A model generated the notes under the pieces. It made no database searches, was not told the origin of the DNA, and saw nothing but the letters and a program-made list of their open reading frames with translations. From Hyphococcus sp. (GTDB lineage: Bacteria; Pseudomonadota; Alphaproteobacteria; Caulobacterales; Parvularculaceae), in NCBI GenBank assembly GCA_021776295.1, contig JAJFGE010000013.1, positions 1-64,000 of the forward strand: DNA of 64,000 nucleotides. The letters run 5' to 3'. Each line of letters opens with the position of its first letter. The stretch's first letter is position 1. Position numbers and translations under genes: made by a program. Positions 1-10,693 of the stretch are shown here, in pieces.

Positions 1-867
1 GAAATATTCGCCGCCAAAGACATAGATTTTTCCGGCGAGCACGGCTGCGGCGAGGCCGGCTTGCGCTTGCGGCATCGGGCTTGCCCGCTCCCAGCGGTCC
101 GACATTGGGTCATAGACATCAACAGCGCTGGAATTGCCGTCATTAACGGTGCGCCCGCCAATGACATAGAGGACGCCGCCGACAACGGCGCCGGCGGCGG
201 AGTTACGCGGGCTCGGCAAGGGCGCCAATGTGCGCCATCTATTGGCGGCCGCGTCATAGGCCCAGTGCTCGTCGGTATCGATATGGTCGGACCAGCTCTG
301 GTTGCGGCTTCCGGCTGGAGCGCGTCCGCCGACGAAATGGATATAGCCGCCAAGCGAGGCGCAGACCGCTTCGGCCTGTGGGTGGGGCAGGGGCGCCATC
401 CAATCCCACGGCTCGTCAATCGCGCCAATACGCCAGCAGTTGTTGCGCATCTGCCAGCCGCCGCCGGCATTGCGGGCGAAACCGCCGACGCCGTATAGAT
501 AGCCGTTATTGTTGACCAGCGCGATATGGTGGCGCGCTTCGGGCAGCGCCGACCCATAACGCCATCGATCGCCGGACGGGTCGTAATAGGTGACCGCGTC
601 AGTGACGTTATCTTGGCCGCCGGGGGTGAGGCCGCCGGCATTGACGAGAATATTATAGGTTTGTGATTTCATGCTGGTCGGCGTCGCCGATGTTGTCCGG
701 AATGGCGCCGGGTAAATTTCCTGAACCGGGAAGGGCATGTCCGCCAGCGGCGTCCAGGCGCCGAGCGAGGCATCCCCATCATGCGCCATCGCCGGTGCGT
801 CAAAAGCCGCCGCGATCATGGCCGCGCCGCCGCCGGCGACAATCGCGCGCCTGTTCATCCTGGTCAT
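1..867 (-). CDS. Kelch-repeat beta-propeller protein with Tat-like signal peptide (3' end truncated by window edge)
   Basis: My minus-strand translation from 867 is open to the window edge: MTRMNRRAIVAGGGAAMIAAAFDAPAMAHDG...VYDPMSDRWERASPMPQAQAGLAAAVLAGKIYVFGGEYF. Repeated kelch signatures (YVIGGRT..., IYVFGGE) and a twin-arginine start. Missing from the ORF track because it runs off the edge. Confidence 0.8.
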   Translation of the reverse strand, partial: MTRMNRRAIVAGGGAAMIAAAFDAPAMAHDGDASLGAWTPLADMPFPVQEIYPAPFRTTSATPTSMKSQTYNILVNAGGLTPGGQDNVTDAVTYYDPSGDRWRYGSALPEARHHIALVNNNGYLYGVGGFARNAGGGWQMRNNCWRIGAIDEPWDWMAPLPHPQAEAVCASLGGYIHFVGGRAPAGSRNQSWSDHIDTDEHWAYDAAANRWRTLAPLPSPRNSAAGAVVGGVLYVIGGRTVNDGNSSAVDVYDPMSDRWERASPMPQAQAGLAAAVLAGKIYVFGGEYF

Positions 868-1014
868 GGTTTTCCCCTACTCAAACACTATCAAGACTGC
901 TTTCGCTTTTATCGAATCAAGAACGCAGTCTGGATTCTTGATCGGTTGCGTTCGGTGCTTCCTCGCCTCACTTGAGCCCAAAAACCGCTGACACTTTTTG
1001 TGAACCCGCTGCAA

Positions 1015-1650
1015 CTAACCCGCTCCGCGAATAGCCGCGCAGGCAATGCGTTTTCCAGCGCCGCCAATGGGCTGAGTCGTGTGATCATCGGCGCTTTCGT
1101 GAATGATGATGGCGAAACCGTCATCATCAAAAAGCGGAAACGGTCCGGCTTGCGCCGCGCTGGCTTCGCTGGCGAACAGGGCCACGGTTCCGTTAAACAA
1201 TTCCGCCGTCGCATGCCCGTCGGCGCCGGCATAGATGTTCGGCATGTCGGCGCGCTCCGGTCCGTAAATGTTCAACAGCCCGTGCGGTTGGTCATCCGGG
1301 TCGACATGGCTGCCAGACGCTTTGAAACCGTCGGCGTAATCGCTGCAATCGCCGACTTTGTGCAAATGCAGTGCGTGCCATCCCTCGCTGACGCCGGCGA
1401 TATCGACGCGCATTAACACGCCCGCGCGGGGCGTGTTGGTGAGCACCACATGGCCGATTGGCGCACCGTCAACGCCGATAAACTGCCCGGCGGCGTCGGC
1501 CCAACTGGCAGGCGCAAGCGCGTCCAGCAAAGCGGCGTCGGCGTCATGCGCCGCGGTGTTTTGGCCGCCATTCCCACAGGCGCTGAGCGCCAGTACAGAA
1601 CCGCTTGTAATTAATAGTAATTTTCTAATTCGGCTCACAGTTATCCCCAA
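1015..1650 (-). CDS. sodC: Superoxide dismutase [Cu-Zn] family lipoprotein
   Basis: Cu/Zn SOD motifs HALHLHKVGDC and GGAGKRIACAAI. N-terminal lipobox-like LALSACG. Confidence 0.88.
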   Translation of the reverse strand: MGITVSRIRKLLLITSGSVLALSACGNGGQNTAAHDADAALLDALAPASWADAAGQFIGVDGAPIGHVVLTNTPRAGVLMRVDIAGVSEGWHALHLHKVGDCSDYADGFKASGSHVDPDDQPHGLLNIYGPERADMPNIYAGADGHATAELFNGTVALFASEASAAQAGPFPLFDDDGFAIIIHESADDHTTQPIGGAGKRIACAAIRGAG

Positions 1651-1788
1651 CCAGCGACAGTGGCGGATTATAGCCCATGACGGGCGGGGAATAAACCGAC
1701 CGGAAAAAGGCGCAAATGCTTGGCTTTGGCGGGGCCCAATGCTAAGCGAGACGCCTAATTTCCCATCTGATTCCGGAAGGTTCCCCGC

Positions 1789-4566
1789 GTGGCGGACGAC
1801 AATAACGACGACAATTTTGGCGACAATGACGGCTTTGGCGACAATGACGGCGCCCAGAACGAGCCTGATGTCTCGGTGATTTCAATCGAAGATGAGATGC
1901 GCCGGTCGTATCTCGACTATGCGATGAGCGTCATCGTCAGCCGCGCCATCCCAGATGCGCGCGACGGCCTTAAGCCTGTACATCGGCGGATTTTGTGGTC
2001 GATGCTGGAAAATGGCAATCACTGGAACAAGCAGTACCGAAAGTCGGCCCGTGTGGTCGGCGACGTTATCGGTAAGTATCATCCGCATGGCGACCAATCG
2101 GTCTATGACGCGTTGGTGCGGATGGCGCAGGATTTTTCCTTGCGTCTGCCTCTGCTCGACGGTCAGGGAAATTTCGGCTCCATCGACGGCGACCCGCCAG
2201 CCGCTTATCGCTATACCGAAGTGCGGATGGAAAAGGCGGCGCATGCGCTGCTTGAAGATGTCGAAAAGGCGACGGTTGATTTCCAGCCCAACTATGACGG
2301 CTCGGAACATGAGCCGAAAGTCTTGCCGGCGCGGTTTCCGAACCTTCTTGTGAATGGCGCGGGCGGCATCGCCGTTGGCATGGCGACCAATATCCCGCCG
2401 CATAATCTTGGCGAAATCATCGACGCTACAGTGGCGGTGATCGACAATGACGAGATTACCGATGAAGAACTGATCGCCATTGTTCCGGGGCCGGACTTTC
2501 CGACTGGCGGGATGATCCTCGGGCGCGCCGGTTCAAAAGCGGCGCTGCTTTTGGGCCGCGGCTCGGTGGTGATGCGCGGGCGCGCAACCATTGATGAGGT
2601 CCGCAAGGACCGCTACGGCATTATCATTACCGAAATTCCTTTTCAGGTGAACAAGTCGCTGATGATCGAGCGGATTGCCGGGCTAGTGCGCGAGAAGAAA
2701 ATCGAAGGCATCGCTGATATTCGCGACGAGTCCAACCGCGAGGGCATTCGCGTCGTCATTGAGCTGCGCCGCGATGCCGCTGGCGATGTGGTTTTGAACC
2801 AGCTCTATCGTCACTCACAATTGCAACAGACTTTCAGCGTCAATCTGTTGGCTTTGAACGGCGGGCAGCCACAACAGATGTCGCTGCGCGACGTCTTAAC
2901 GGCGTTTATCCAGTTTCGCGAAGAAGTGGTTACGCGGCGAACCAAATTCGAACTCAACAAGGCCCGTGACCGGGCGCATATTTTGGTTGGGCTGGCGATT
3001 GCGGTCGCCAATATCGACGAGATTGTCGCGCTGATCCGGCGCGCGCCGGACCCGGCGACCGCGAAGGCGCAATTGCTCGAACGCGGCTGGCCGGCGAAGG
3101 ATTTGGCGCCGCTGGTCGCGCTGGTGGCCGATCCGCGCCACATGATGAGCGATGGCGATACGCTGAAGCTTTCTGAAGAGCAGGCAAAAGCGATCCTCGA
3201 CCTACGCCTTCAACGCTTGACAGCGCTTGGCCGCGATGAGATCGGCGATGAGCTGAAAGGCCTCGCTGATAAAATCGCCGACTATCTCGATATTCTGCGC
3301 CGCCGCGACCGGGTTATGTCGATCATCAAAAGCGAAATAATAGCCGTCAAAGACGAATTTGCGACGCCGCGAAGGACCGAAATGGTCGATGCCGAAGGCG
3401 AGGTCGATGACGAGGACCTGATCACGCAGGAAGACATGGTCGTCACCGTCACCCATTCCGGTTACGTCAAACGCACCGCGCTTTCGACCTATCGCGCGCA
3501 AAAACGCGGCGGCAAGGGCCGGGCGGGGATGAAGTTCAAGGACGAGGATTTCGTCGCCCAGCTTTTTGTCGGCCACACGCACACGCCGCTCTTGTTCTTC
3601 ACATCAACCGGCATGGCCTACAAGCTGAAATTATGGCGGTTGCCGGAAGGCGCGCCAAATTCCAGAGGCAAGGCGTTTGTCAACCTGTTGCCGCTGGCGC
3701 AGGGCGAGCGCGTAACCAATATTTTGCCGCTGCCGGACGATGAAGACGCCTGGGAAAAGCTGCAAATTATGTTCGCCACCCGTTCAGGCAGTGTCCGGCG
3801 CAATAAATTGTCCGATTTCCAGCGCATCAATCGCAACGGCAAGATCGCCATGAAACTCGAACAGGACGATGCGATCATCGGCGTTAAGATCTGCCGTGAG
3901 GACGAGGATATTCTCTTAACTTCAGCCTCGGGCATGAGCATCCGCTTCCCCGTCGATGTGGTTCGGGTGTTTGCCGGACGCACTTCGTCTGGCGTGCGCG
4001 GCATTCGGCTCAGCGCCGACGATGAGGTGATTTCGATGGCGACGTTGCGCCATGTAGAGGCGTCAACTGACGATATGCGCGCCTACCTCAAACATGCTGC
4101 GGCCATGCGCAGGGCGGCCGGGGAGGCGGACGCTGAAGGCCCGGAAGAGAGCGATGCGCCCGATATCGCCATTAGCGCGGGCCGGCTGGCCGAACTTGGC
4201 GCAGCCGAACAGTTTGTTCTGGCGGTGACGGAAAACGGCTATGGCAAGCGCACATCGTCATATGAATACCGCACCTCCGGCCGTGGCGGCAAAGGCATCA
4301 TCGCGATCCAGACAACGGCGCGCAATGGCCGCGTCGTTGCTTCTTTCTCGATAGAGGAAAGCGATCAGATCATGCTGGTCACCAATGGCGGCCAGCTCAT
4401 CCGCACACCAATTAATGACGTCCGGATCGCCGGGCGCAACACCCAAGGGGTAACCATCTTTAGAACCCGCGCCGATGAACAGGTTGTCTCGGTCGGCCGT
4501 ATCGAAGATGTTGACGATGACGACATCAATAATGGCGAGACCACTGACGAGGCGGCCGATGACTAA
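1789..4566 (+). CDS. gyrA: DNA gyrase subunit A
   Basis: [38 protein letters not shown], GyrA-box-like AQKRGGKG, acidic C-terminal tail. GTG start preceded by ggaagg. Confidence 0.96.
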   Translation: MADDNNDDNFGDNDGFGDNDGAQNEPDVSVISIEDEMRRSYLDYAMSVIVSRAIPDARDGLKPVHRRILWSMLENGNHWNKQYRKSARVVGDVIGKYHPHGDQSVYDALVRMAQDFSLRLPLLDGQGNFGSIDGDPPAAYRYTEVRMEKAAHALLEDVEKATVDFQPNYDGSEHEPKVLPARFPNLLVNGAGGIAVGMATNIPPHNLGEIIDATVAVIDNDEITDEELIAIVPGPDFPTGGMILGRAGSKAALLLGRGSVVMRGRATIDEVRKDRYGIIITEIPFQVNKSLMIERIAGLVREKKIEGIADIRDESNREGIRVVIELRRDAAGDVVLNQLYRHSQLQQTFSVNLLALNGGQPQQMSLRDVLTAFIQFREEVVTRRTKFELNKARDRAHILVGLAIAVANIDEIVALIRRAPDPATAKAQLLERGWPAKDLAPLVALVADPRHMMSDGDTLKLSEEQAKAILDLRLQRLTALGRDEIGDELKGLADKIADYLDILRRRDRVMSIIKSEIIAVKDEFATPRRTEMVDAEGEVDDEDLITQEDMVVTVTHSGYVKRTALSTYRAQKRGGKGRAGMKFKDEDFVAQLFVGHTHTPLLFFTSTGMAYKLKLWRLPEGAPNSRGKAFVNLLPLAQGERVTNILPLPDDEDAWEKLQIMFATRSGSVRRNKLSDFQRINRNGKIAMKLEQDDAIIGVKICREDEDILLTSASGMSIRFPVDVVRVFAGRTSSGVRGIRLSADDEVISMATLRHVEASTDDMRAYLKHAAAMRRAAGEADAEGPEESDAPDIAISAGRLAELGAAEQFVLAVTENGYGKRTSSYEYRTSGRGGKGIIAIQTTARNGRVVASFSIEESDQIMLVTNGGQLIRTPINDVRIAGRNTQGVTIFRTRADEQVVSVGRIEDVDDDDINNGETTDEAADD

Positions 4567-5053
4567 ACGCATAGGACTATATCCCGGCACGTTCGACCCC
4601 CTGACCATGGGCCATGCGGATCTGGTCGAGCGCGCGGTGAAGCTGGTTGATGAGCTGGTTATCGGCGTTGCTGTCAACCGTGACAAAAATCCACTTTTTT
4701 CGCTAGAAGAGCGCGTCGCGATGGCGGAAAAAGAAGCGGCGAGGATTACAAAAGCCAGCGGCGTGCCTATACGGGTGACGCCGTTTGAAATCCTGCTGAT
4801 GAAATTCGCCGAAGATGTCGGCGCCTCAATCATCATCCGCGGCCTCCGCGCGGTTTCTGATTTTGAATATGAATTCCAGATGGTCGGCATGAACCAGGTG
4901 CTTAACGACGAGATTGAAACGGTGTTTTTGATGGCGGATGCGCGCTATCAGTCGATCGCATCGCGTCTGGTCAAGGAAATTGCACGCCTCGGCGGCAATA
5001 TCGATACCTTTGTGCCCGGACATGTGGCAAAAAGGCTTCGCGATAAGTTTTAA
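4559..5053 (+). CDS. coaD: Phosphopantetheine adenylyltransferase
   Basis: [26 protein letters not shown]...[20 protein letters not shown]. Start at 4559 overlaps the gyrA stop by 8 nt. Confidence 0.95.
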   Translation: MTKRIGLYPGTFDPLTMGHADLVERAVKLVDELVIGVAVNRDKNPLFSLEERVAMAEKEAARITKASGVPIRVTPFEILLMKFAEDVGASIIIRGLRAVSDFEYEFQMVGMNQVLNDEIETVFLMADARYQSIASRLVKEIARLGGNIDTFVPGHVAKRLRDKF

Positions 5054-5103
5054 CGGGCTGGTGGTTTGCAATCAGCGGTAGGCGGTTAGCCGGAAGGAGT
5101 TAG

Positions 5104-6021
5104 TTGATGAGTATTCGGCGATTAGTGTTGAGCGCGTGCAGCGCGGGTGTATTGGCGACGACAATAGGGGCGACAGGCGCCGGCGCCAAGGACGAACCGG
5201 TGCAGCCGCTAACGCCCGCGCAGATTATTGAAACGGCGCCGGAGACGGTCTGGCGCGAACTTGATCCGGAAAACACGGTCTATATGGACCTGCCGGCGGG
5301 TATGGTCATTATCGAGCTAAGGCCTGACTTTGCACTTGGCCATGCTGAGCGAATAAAAACGCTGGTGCGGGACGGGTTTTACAACGGGCTCAGTTTCCAT
5401 CGCGTCATTGAAGGATTTATGGCCCAGGGCGGTGACCCGATGGGAACCGGCGCCGGCGGTTCTGACCTTCCCGACCTTAAGGCTGAGTTCACGCGTGATA
5501 CATCGGATACGGATGAGTTTGTGGAAATTGGGCGCGACCGCATCGCGCCGCGCGTCGGCTTTATCAACGGTATGCCGTTCGCCGCTCAGCCGGAGGCGTT
5601 GCGCGCATTCAAAACCGACCGGCATGTCGATTTGTGGCCGCTGCATTGCCCACGCGTGATGTCGATGGCGCGGTCTGGAAATCCAAACAGCGCCAACAGC
5701 CAGTTCTTTTTGATGATCGGCGACTCCCGCCTTAATCTCGATCGGCGTTACACCGCATGGGGATGGATCGTTGACGGGTTCGAAGCCAGCCGTCGCATCG
5801 CCAGGGGCGAGCCGCCTACGCGGCCAACGCCAATAATGCGGGTTCGCATCGCCGCCGACGTGCCCGACGCCGACCGCCGCAAGGTTGAGGTGCTGCGCAC
5901 CGATAGCGAAACATTTATGAGATATATCAAAGCGCGCGGTGATGTTGATGATACCGGCTATGTTAAAGACATATGCGAAATCAAAATCCCGGCGCGCATC
6001 AATGGAGAGATTGAGCGATGA
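5104..6021 (+). CDS. Exported cyclophilin-type peptidyl-prolyl cis-trans isomerase
   Basis: [51 protein letters not shown]-terminal signal sequence. Confidence 0.9.
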   Translation: MMSIRRLVLSACSAGVLATTIGATGAGAKDEPVQPLTPAQIIETAPETVWRELDPENTVYMDLPAGMVIIELRPDFALGHAERIKTLVRDGFYNGLSFHRVIEGFMAQGGDPMGTGAGGSDLPDLKAEFTRDTSDTDEFVEIGRDRIAPRVGFINGMPFAAQPEALRAFKTDRHVDLWPLHCPRVMSMARSGNPNSANSQFFLMIGDSRLNLDRRYTAWGWIVDGFEASRRIARGEPPTRPTPIMRVRIAADVPDADRRKVEVLRTDSETFMRYIKARGDVDDTGYVKDICEIKIPARINGEIER

Positions 6022-6470
6022 GCGACAGACTAATTTTGAAACTCGACACTGGCGATGTGACGATTGAAACCTTTGCCGACAAAGCGCCTGCGCATGTGGC
6101 GCGGCTAAAGCAGCTGGCCGATGACGGGTTTTATGACGGCCTCACTTTTCACCGCGTCATTGAAGGCTTTATGGCGCAATGCGGCTGTCCGCGCGGCGAC
6201 GGAACCGGCGGTTCTGGCGAAAAGATTGAAGCAGAATTCAACGACACCAATCATCAGCGCGGCATATGTTCGATGGCGCGCGCGCAAGACCCCGACAGCG
6301 GCGATAGCCAGTTTTTCATCTGCTTTGCCGATGCGTCTTTTCTCGATGGTCAGTATACCGCATGGGGCAAGGTTGTTGAAGGCATGGAACATGTCGATGA
6401 GGCTGCACGCGGTGAGCCGCCTGAAAACCCGACAAAAATTATTTCGTTTCGCAGTGTGGATGAAGACTAA
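6018..6470 (+). CDS. ppiB: Cyclophilin-type peptidyl-prolyl cis-trans isomerase (cytoplasmic type)
   Basis: [53 protein letters not shown] overlap with the preceding gene. Confidence 0.92.
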   Translation: MSDRLILKLDTGDVTIETFADKAPAHVARLKQLADDGFYDGLTFHRVIEGFMAQCGCPRGDGTGGSGEKIEAEFNDTNHQRGICSMARAQDPDSGDSQFFICFADASFLDGQYTAWGKVVEGMEHVDEAARGEPPENPTKIISFRSVDED

Positions 6471-6519
6471 CGGAACGCCTCCGCTTTGCCGCTGACAAAC
6501 CAGCCTCGGGAGTTGCGCT

Positions 6520-7290
6520 ATGACGGTAAATTATGAAACGCCGAGCGACGGCGTATGCCTGATTACATTAAATCGCCCGGACAAGCTGAATGCGTTTAAC
6601 CGGCAGATGCGCCTCGACATGATCGACGTAACGCTGCGTGCATCTGCGGATGACGACATTCGCGTTGTCGTCCTTACCGGCGCCGGGCGAGGGTTTTGCG
6701 CCGGCGCTGATGTCAGCGTGGTCAATGACAAATATAATGTCGAGGATGTTCTCAATACCGAATATGGCGGGTTTTTGAGCGCGATTGCGACCATGCCAAA
6801 GCCGGTGATCGCCGCCATCAACGGGCCTGCGGCCGGGATCGGCATGACGCTTGCGCTGACTTGCGATTTGCGGGTGATGGGCGAGGACGCCTATCTGATG
6901 AGCGCCTTCGCGAATATCGGGCTGGTTCCTGATGGCGGTCTATCGCTGTTGCTCACCCAACAGATCGGTTACGCCCGCGCCTATCAACTCGCCATCGAGG
7001 CGGAGAAAATCGATGCTGCGCGCGCACTCGAATGGGGGCTTGTCAACCGGATGGTTGCGGGCGCGGATGTATTGGAAAATGCGCTTGACTGGGCGCGGTC
7101 CATAACCAAGCGGGCGCCAATTGCGATGGCGCTGACAAAACGCAGCTTCCGCGCCGCCGCACATTCAGGGCTTGGCAACGCCATGGCGTTCGAGGCGATG
7201 GCCCAGCGCACGGCGATTGCGAGCGAAGATTGCGCCGAGGGCGCTATGGCGTTGCTTGAAAAACGGCATCCGGTGTTTAAAGGCAAATAA
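6520..7290 (+). CDS. Enoyl-CoA hydratase/isomerase family protein
   Basis: Crotonase motifs ITLNRPDKLNAFN, GAGRGFCAGADV, AAINGPAAGIGMTLALTCDLRVM. Confidence 0.92.
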   Translation: MTVNYETPSDGVCLITLNRPDKLNAFNRQMRLDMIDVTLRASADDDIRVVVLTGAGRGFCAGADVSVVNDKYNVEDVLNTEYGGFLSAIATMPKPVIAAINGPAAGIGMTLALTCDLRVMGEDAYLMSAFANIGLVPDGGLSLLLTQQIGYARAYQLAIEAEKIDAARALEWGLVNRMVAGADVLENALDWARSITKRAPIAMALTKRSFRAAAHSGLGNAMAFEAMAQRTAIASEDCAEGAMALLEKRHPVFKGK

Positions 7291-7291
7291 G

Positions 7292-7316
7292 CAAACGACA
7301 TCGTCGCTATCGTTTG
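7292..7316. terminator. Hairpin between convergent genes (possible bidirectional terminator)
   Basis: CAAACGA(7292-7298)-11 nt-TCGTTTG(7310-7316), between the stop codons of the + enoyl-CoA hydratase and the - ZIP gene. Weak T-tract. Confidence 0.5.
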
Positions 7317-7325
7317 TTTGGAGAA

Positions 7326-8075
7326 TTAGTGTGCGCCGATGGTATTTAAAATCACGCCAATGGCGCCAATCACCACGCCAAAGCTGAGGGCCCTGAAGCC
7401 GCCTTTGGCCGGCGCTTTGGCTGCATGGGGAGCAAGGTGAAAGAGTAATACATAAGACAATGCGCCCGCCGCGCCGCCTAACAAAGCGGTCATCGGAATA
7501 ACTTCAGCGGTTTCCAACAGAGAGCTGGCGCCCAATGTTCCAAGCACCGTTGTTCCGCCGGCGGCGAAGAATGCGAGCAAGATCGCGCTTCCTCTGCGCA
7601 TTCCCGCCTCGGTCAAAAGAAAGAATGCGATGACGCCTTCGGGAAATTCGTGAAACAACAAACCGCCAACAGCCAGCCAGCCGGTAAAGGTCTCACTCTG
7701 AAAGGCAGCGGCATAAATAAATCCATCGAGGCTGGAATGGGCGGCAAGAGCAATGATGGAGGCGTAACCGAAGGTCAGGGCGGCGCCGTCAGCACGTTGG
7801 TTGACGGCGGTTTGAACACTGATGCCGATTAACACCATCAAGGCGAACCCGCCGGCAACCCAGCCAAGTGCATTGAATGAAATATTGAGCGCTTCAAGTA
7901 GTAAATGAAACAGCACGCTAACCGTTAACAACCCAACTGCGAAAGCAGAAATATAGGCGCTGTTACGCTCGGCCGCCGCGCCAAACGCGGCGATCGCAAT
8001 GACGCCGGCGAGGCTTATCGCCGCGGCGACAAGGCTTGCCCCCAAGCCAGGTATGGCCTGCAATTCCCCAAACAA
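7326..8075 (-). CDS. ZIP family metal transporter
   Basis: Multi-TM protein with HSSLDGFIYAAAFQ and LLFHEFPEGVIAFFLLTEAG, ZIP TM4/TM5 metal-site motifs. Confidence 0.82.
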   Translation of the reverse strand: MFGELQAIPGLGASLVAAAISLAGVIAIAAFGAAAERNSAYISAFAVGLLTVSVLFHLLLEALNISFNALGWVAGGFALMVLIGISVQTAVNQRADGAALTFGYASIIALAAHSSLDGFIYAAAFQSETFTGWLAVGGLLFHEFPEGVIAFFLLTEAGMRRGSAILLAFFAAGGTTVLGTLGASSLLETAEVIPMTALLGGAAGALSYVLLFHLAPHAAKAPAKGGFRALSFGVVIGAIGVILNTIGAH

Positions 8076-8161
8076 AATGCGTCATCCCTTCCAGGCGCGT
8101 GCAACCTTCGCCATCTGCAATGGCCTCAAAGAGCGAACATAGCAATGAAAATGTTATCACG

Positions 8162-8212
8162 TCACTATTTTGGCCGGTTAAAAGACGGTTATGAAAAATA
8201 CTAAAATAGTGA
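8162..8212. promoter_or_regulatory. 10-bp perfect inverted repeat in the divergent ZIP/CDF intergenic region
   Basis: TCACTATTTT (8162-8171) and AAAATAGTGA (8203-8212), 31-nt spacer. Confidence 0.5.
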
Positions 8213-8318
8213 TATTCCCGTGAAGATTGTGCAGTTTGCTTGCCCTTCACGAACAAGGCGGCCTATTGTCAACCGCAGGTAAAACCTGAGCGTTCGAAAA
8301 CAAGAACAGGACGGGCGC

Positions 8319-9314
8319 GTGGATAATTGCGACCATCATCAGACGAAAGACAACAGCAATACTCGCCGTCTATTGTGGGCTCTTGGCGTCATTGTAGTCT
8401 TTATGATTGTCGAGATTATTGGCGGAATATTGTCAGGATCCCTGGCGTTATTAGCCGATGCAACTCATATGCTGACCGATGGGCTGGCGCTGGCGCTCGC
8501 GGCCAGCGCACAATTGCTGGCGGCCCGGCCGGCGGATAATAAACTCCATTTTGGCTATCGCCGCACGCAGGTTCTATCGGCTTTCGTCAACGGCATTTTT
8601 ATGGCGGTGTTGCTGGCGTGGATTGTCTATGAAGCGATCCACAGATCGCTCAACCCGATTGAGATTGATGCGCCGTTGATGTTGGGGGTCGCCATCATTG
8701 GTCTTGGCGCCAATGTGGTCGCCTTTTTTATTCTCCATCGCCCGGGCGAGCGCGACCTCAATATGCGCGGCGCGCTGTTGCATGTGATCGGCGATCTGAT
8801 GGGATCGGTCGCCGCCATCATCGCAGCCATCGTGATATGGACCACCGGCTGGATGCAGATTGACCCGCTCTTGTCGTTGCTGGTCGCCTGCCTGATCGGC
8901 GTATCGGCCTTTCGGCTGGTGCGCGAGTCCGGATTTATTTTGCTGGAGGGGGCGCCTGCGGATATTGACATCGATGAGCTTGCTGACGGGTTAAAAAACG
9001 CATCACCGCTGATCTGTAGCGTTCATCACGTTCAAATCTCGCAGATAACGCCGGACCAGCCGCGTCTGACGTTGCATGCTTGCGTCAATAACGCCGCTGA
9101 CGCCGCCGCCGCACTTGCCGCCGCGAAGGATTATCTTGATCGGAAATACGACATTCACCACTCAACCATTCAGGTGGAAGTTGGCGGACACTGTCCCGAC
9201 CAGTATCAGCAAGCAGAAAGTTTGTCGCCTGCGCCAAGCGCGCAACATGTTGTGAGCGATAATACGGTCAGTACGGCTCAGACTGGCCCGGCCTTTGCGG
9301 CGCAGAAGCCGTAA
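8319..9314 (+). CDS. CDF cation diffusion facilitator (CzcD/ZitB-like efflux)
   Basis: SGSLALLADATHMLTDGLALALA, HVIGDLMGSVAAIIAA, C-terminal domain ILLEGAP...HHVQI. Confidence 0.93.
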   Translation: MDNCDHHQTKDNSNTRRLLWALGVIVVFMIVEIIGGILSGSLALLADATHMLTDGLALALAASAQLLAARPADNKLHFGYRRTQVLSAFVNGIFMAVLLAWIVYEAIHRSLNPIEIDAPLMLGVAIIGLGANVVAFFILHRPGERDLNMRGALLHVIGDLMGSVAAIIAAIVIWTTGWMQIDPLLSLLVACLIGVSAFRLVRESGFILLEGAPADIDIDELADGLKNASPLICSVHHVQISQITPDQPRLTLHACVNNAADAAAALAAAKDYLDRKYDIHHSTIQVEVGGHCPDQYQQAESLSPAPSAQHVVSDNTVSTAQTGPAFAAQKP

Positions 9315-10641
9315 CGGCGGCTGGCGCCTGGTTGGCGAGGGCGCCTCTTATGCGCTGCTGTAGACGCCAAGATGTTCTGCGCGCCCGCTCAAGAGCCCAA
9401 TCGGTGCTATCAACGGTTGTCTGGCTCATCTTTGTCAGCGCAGCGATCAACGCGATGACAATCCAATAGCCGTCCCACATTTCCATCGACGTCGAGGCGC
9501 CGCCGACCATAAAAATCAACAGTGATAGCTGCCCGTAACGGGCAAACTCCGATTTCCATGGCGCCAGCGAAAGTTTTGCGGATTGCACCCGCCGAGCGCC
9601 AATAAACGCGGCGGCAAAAACCGAAAGATAAAACGCCAGCCCGATAAACCCGGCGCCGCCAAGGATTTCAAAATAAACACTGTGCGCGGCCTTGGCGCGT
9701 TGCGCGCGCTCAGCATCCACTTCCTTGGCGATCTCCGGCTGATAGGAATTGCGCAAGCCAGCACCAGTGAACGGGTTTTCTTTCGCCAGCTTGGTGTTGA
9801 TGACCCAGGCGTCGACCCGGCCCATGAATGAGGCGTCATGCGTCGCCTCGCCTATGGTGCTCATGCGCTCGGTCCACTTTGCCGGCATGAAGGCGATGGC
9901 CGGGACCATCAACAGGGCAAGGCCTGCAAGTATCGACAGTTTGTGCTTTGAGCCCCACCAGAAGACCCCGCCAAACGCCAGAAGCGCCAGAAAGGCGCCG
10001 CGCGAATGGGTGCCGATAATGGCGATCACCGAGAGGCAAAATAAAGCCAGCATGCCCCGGCGCAACCAAAGACCCGAAGCTTGACTGCGCAAGTACAAAA
10101 TCAGTGGAAGGATAGTCGCGACCGCAATGCCAAAGTGGTTGTTGTCTTCAAGGACGGTCTGCGCGAGGCCTTGGACGCGGTAAGCGCCAAACGTCGCGAA
10201 GGTAAACATAGCGCCCTTGGCGGCGAAGAACCCGACGCCGAGCACGACGACCCAGACCAACGCGTTAAAGCGCAGCTTGTTGGTCGCCATCTGGATACAG
10301 AGGAGAACAAAGACCAGGGTTTTAAGCATTCGCTCGAAATAGGGCGCTGAGTTTTGCGGATCGAGCGAGAATAGTTGCGACAGCGTCAGCCAGCCGGCGA
10401 ACACCACTATCAACCCGGTGATGGCATCGACTTTGAAACGCGAGACCTCGTTTGAGAACACGTAACCGGTGATGGTCACCGCCGCGATGATGAGATTAAG
10501 GGGCAGGCCAAAGGCGCCGAATGCGGCCTGATGCGGCGTCATTATGGTAAACCACGCCCAGGTTAAAAGCCCCGCAAAAGGATAGCGGATCGCCGTTGCG
10601 AGACACAATGCGATAAAACCGATGAGAATAACGTCGCGCAT
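9268..10641 (-). CDS. O-antigen ligase-like polytopic protein (resembles the exosortase-A-associated O-glycosylation ligase type)
   Basis: IGTHSRGAFLALLAFGGVFWW, GRVDAWVINTKLAKENPFTGAGLRNSY. N-terminus MRDVILIGFIALCLATAIRYPFAGLLTWAWFTIMTPHQ resembles that subfamily. Confidence 0.72.
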   Translation of the reverse strand: MRDVILIGFIALCLATAIRYPFAGLLTWAWFTIMTPHQAAFGAFGLPLNLIIAAVTITGYVFSNEVSRFKVDAITGLIVVFAGWLTLSQLFSLDPQNSAPYFERMLKTLVFVLLCIQMATNKLRFNALVWVVVLGVGFFAAKGAMFTFATFGAYRVQGLAQTVLEDNNHFGIAVATILPLILYLRSQASGLWLRRGMLALFCLSVIAIIGTHSRGAFLALLAFGGVFWWGSKHKLSILAGLALLMVPAIAFMPAKWTERMSTIGEATHDASFMGRVDAWVINTKLAKENPFTGAGLRNSYQPEIAKEVDAERAQRAKAAHSVYFEILGGAGFIGLAFYLSVFAAAFIGARRVQSAKLSLAPWKSEFARYGQLSLLIFMVGGASTSMEMWDGYWIVIALIAALTKMSQTTVDSTDWALERARRTSWRLQQRIRGALANQAPAAVTASAPQRPGQSEPY

Positions 10642-10693
10642 AGGGCTGGTTTCCGATTCTGCACCTTAATATTCAAGGAACAGGCCGGGTTGG

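Noticed and set aside
4020-4240. Extra Ala/Glu-rich segment in the GyrA C-terminal domain ([26 protein letters not shown])
   Set aside because: Such insertions are, as far as I recall, common in alphaproteobacterial GyrA; not treated as novel.
5104-6470. Two adjacent cyclophilins as a recent tandem duplication
   Set aside because: They share family motifs but differ in size, export signal and insertions; an exported/cytosolic cyclophilin pair is common.
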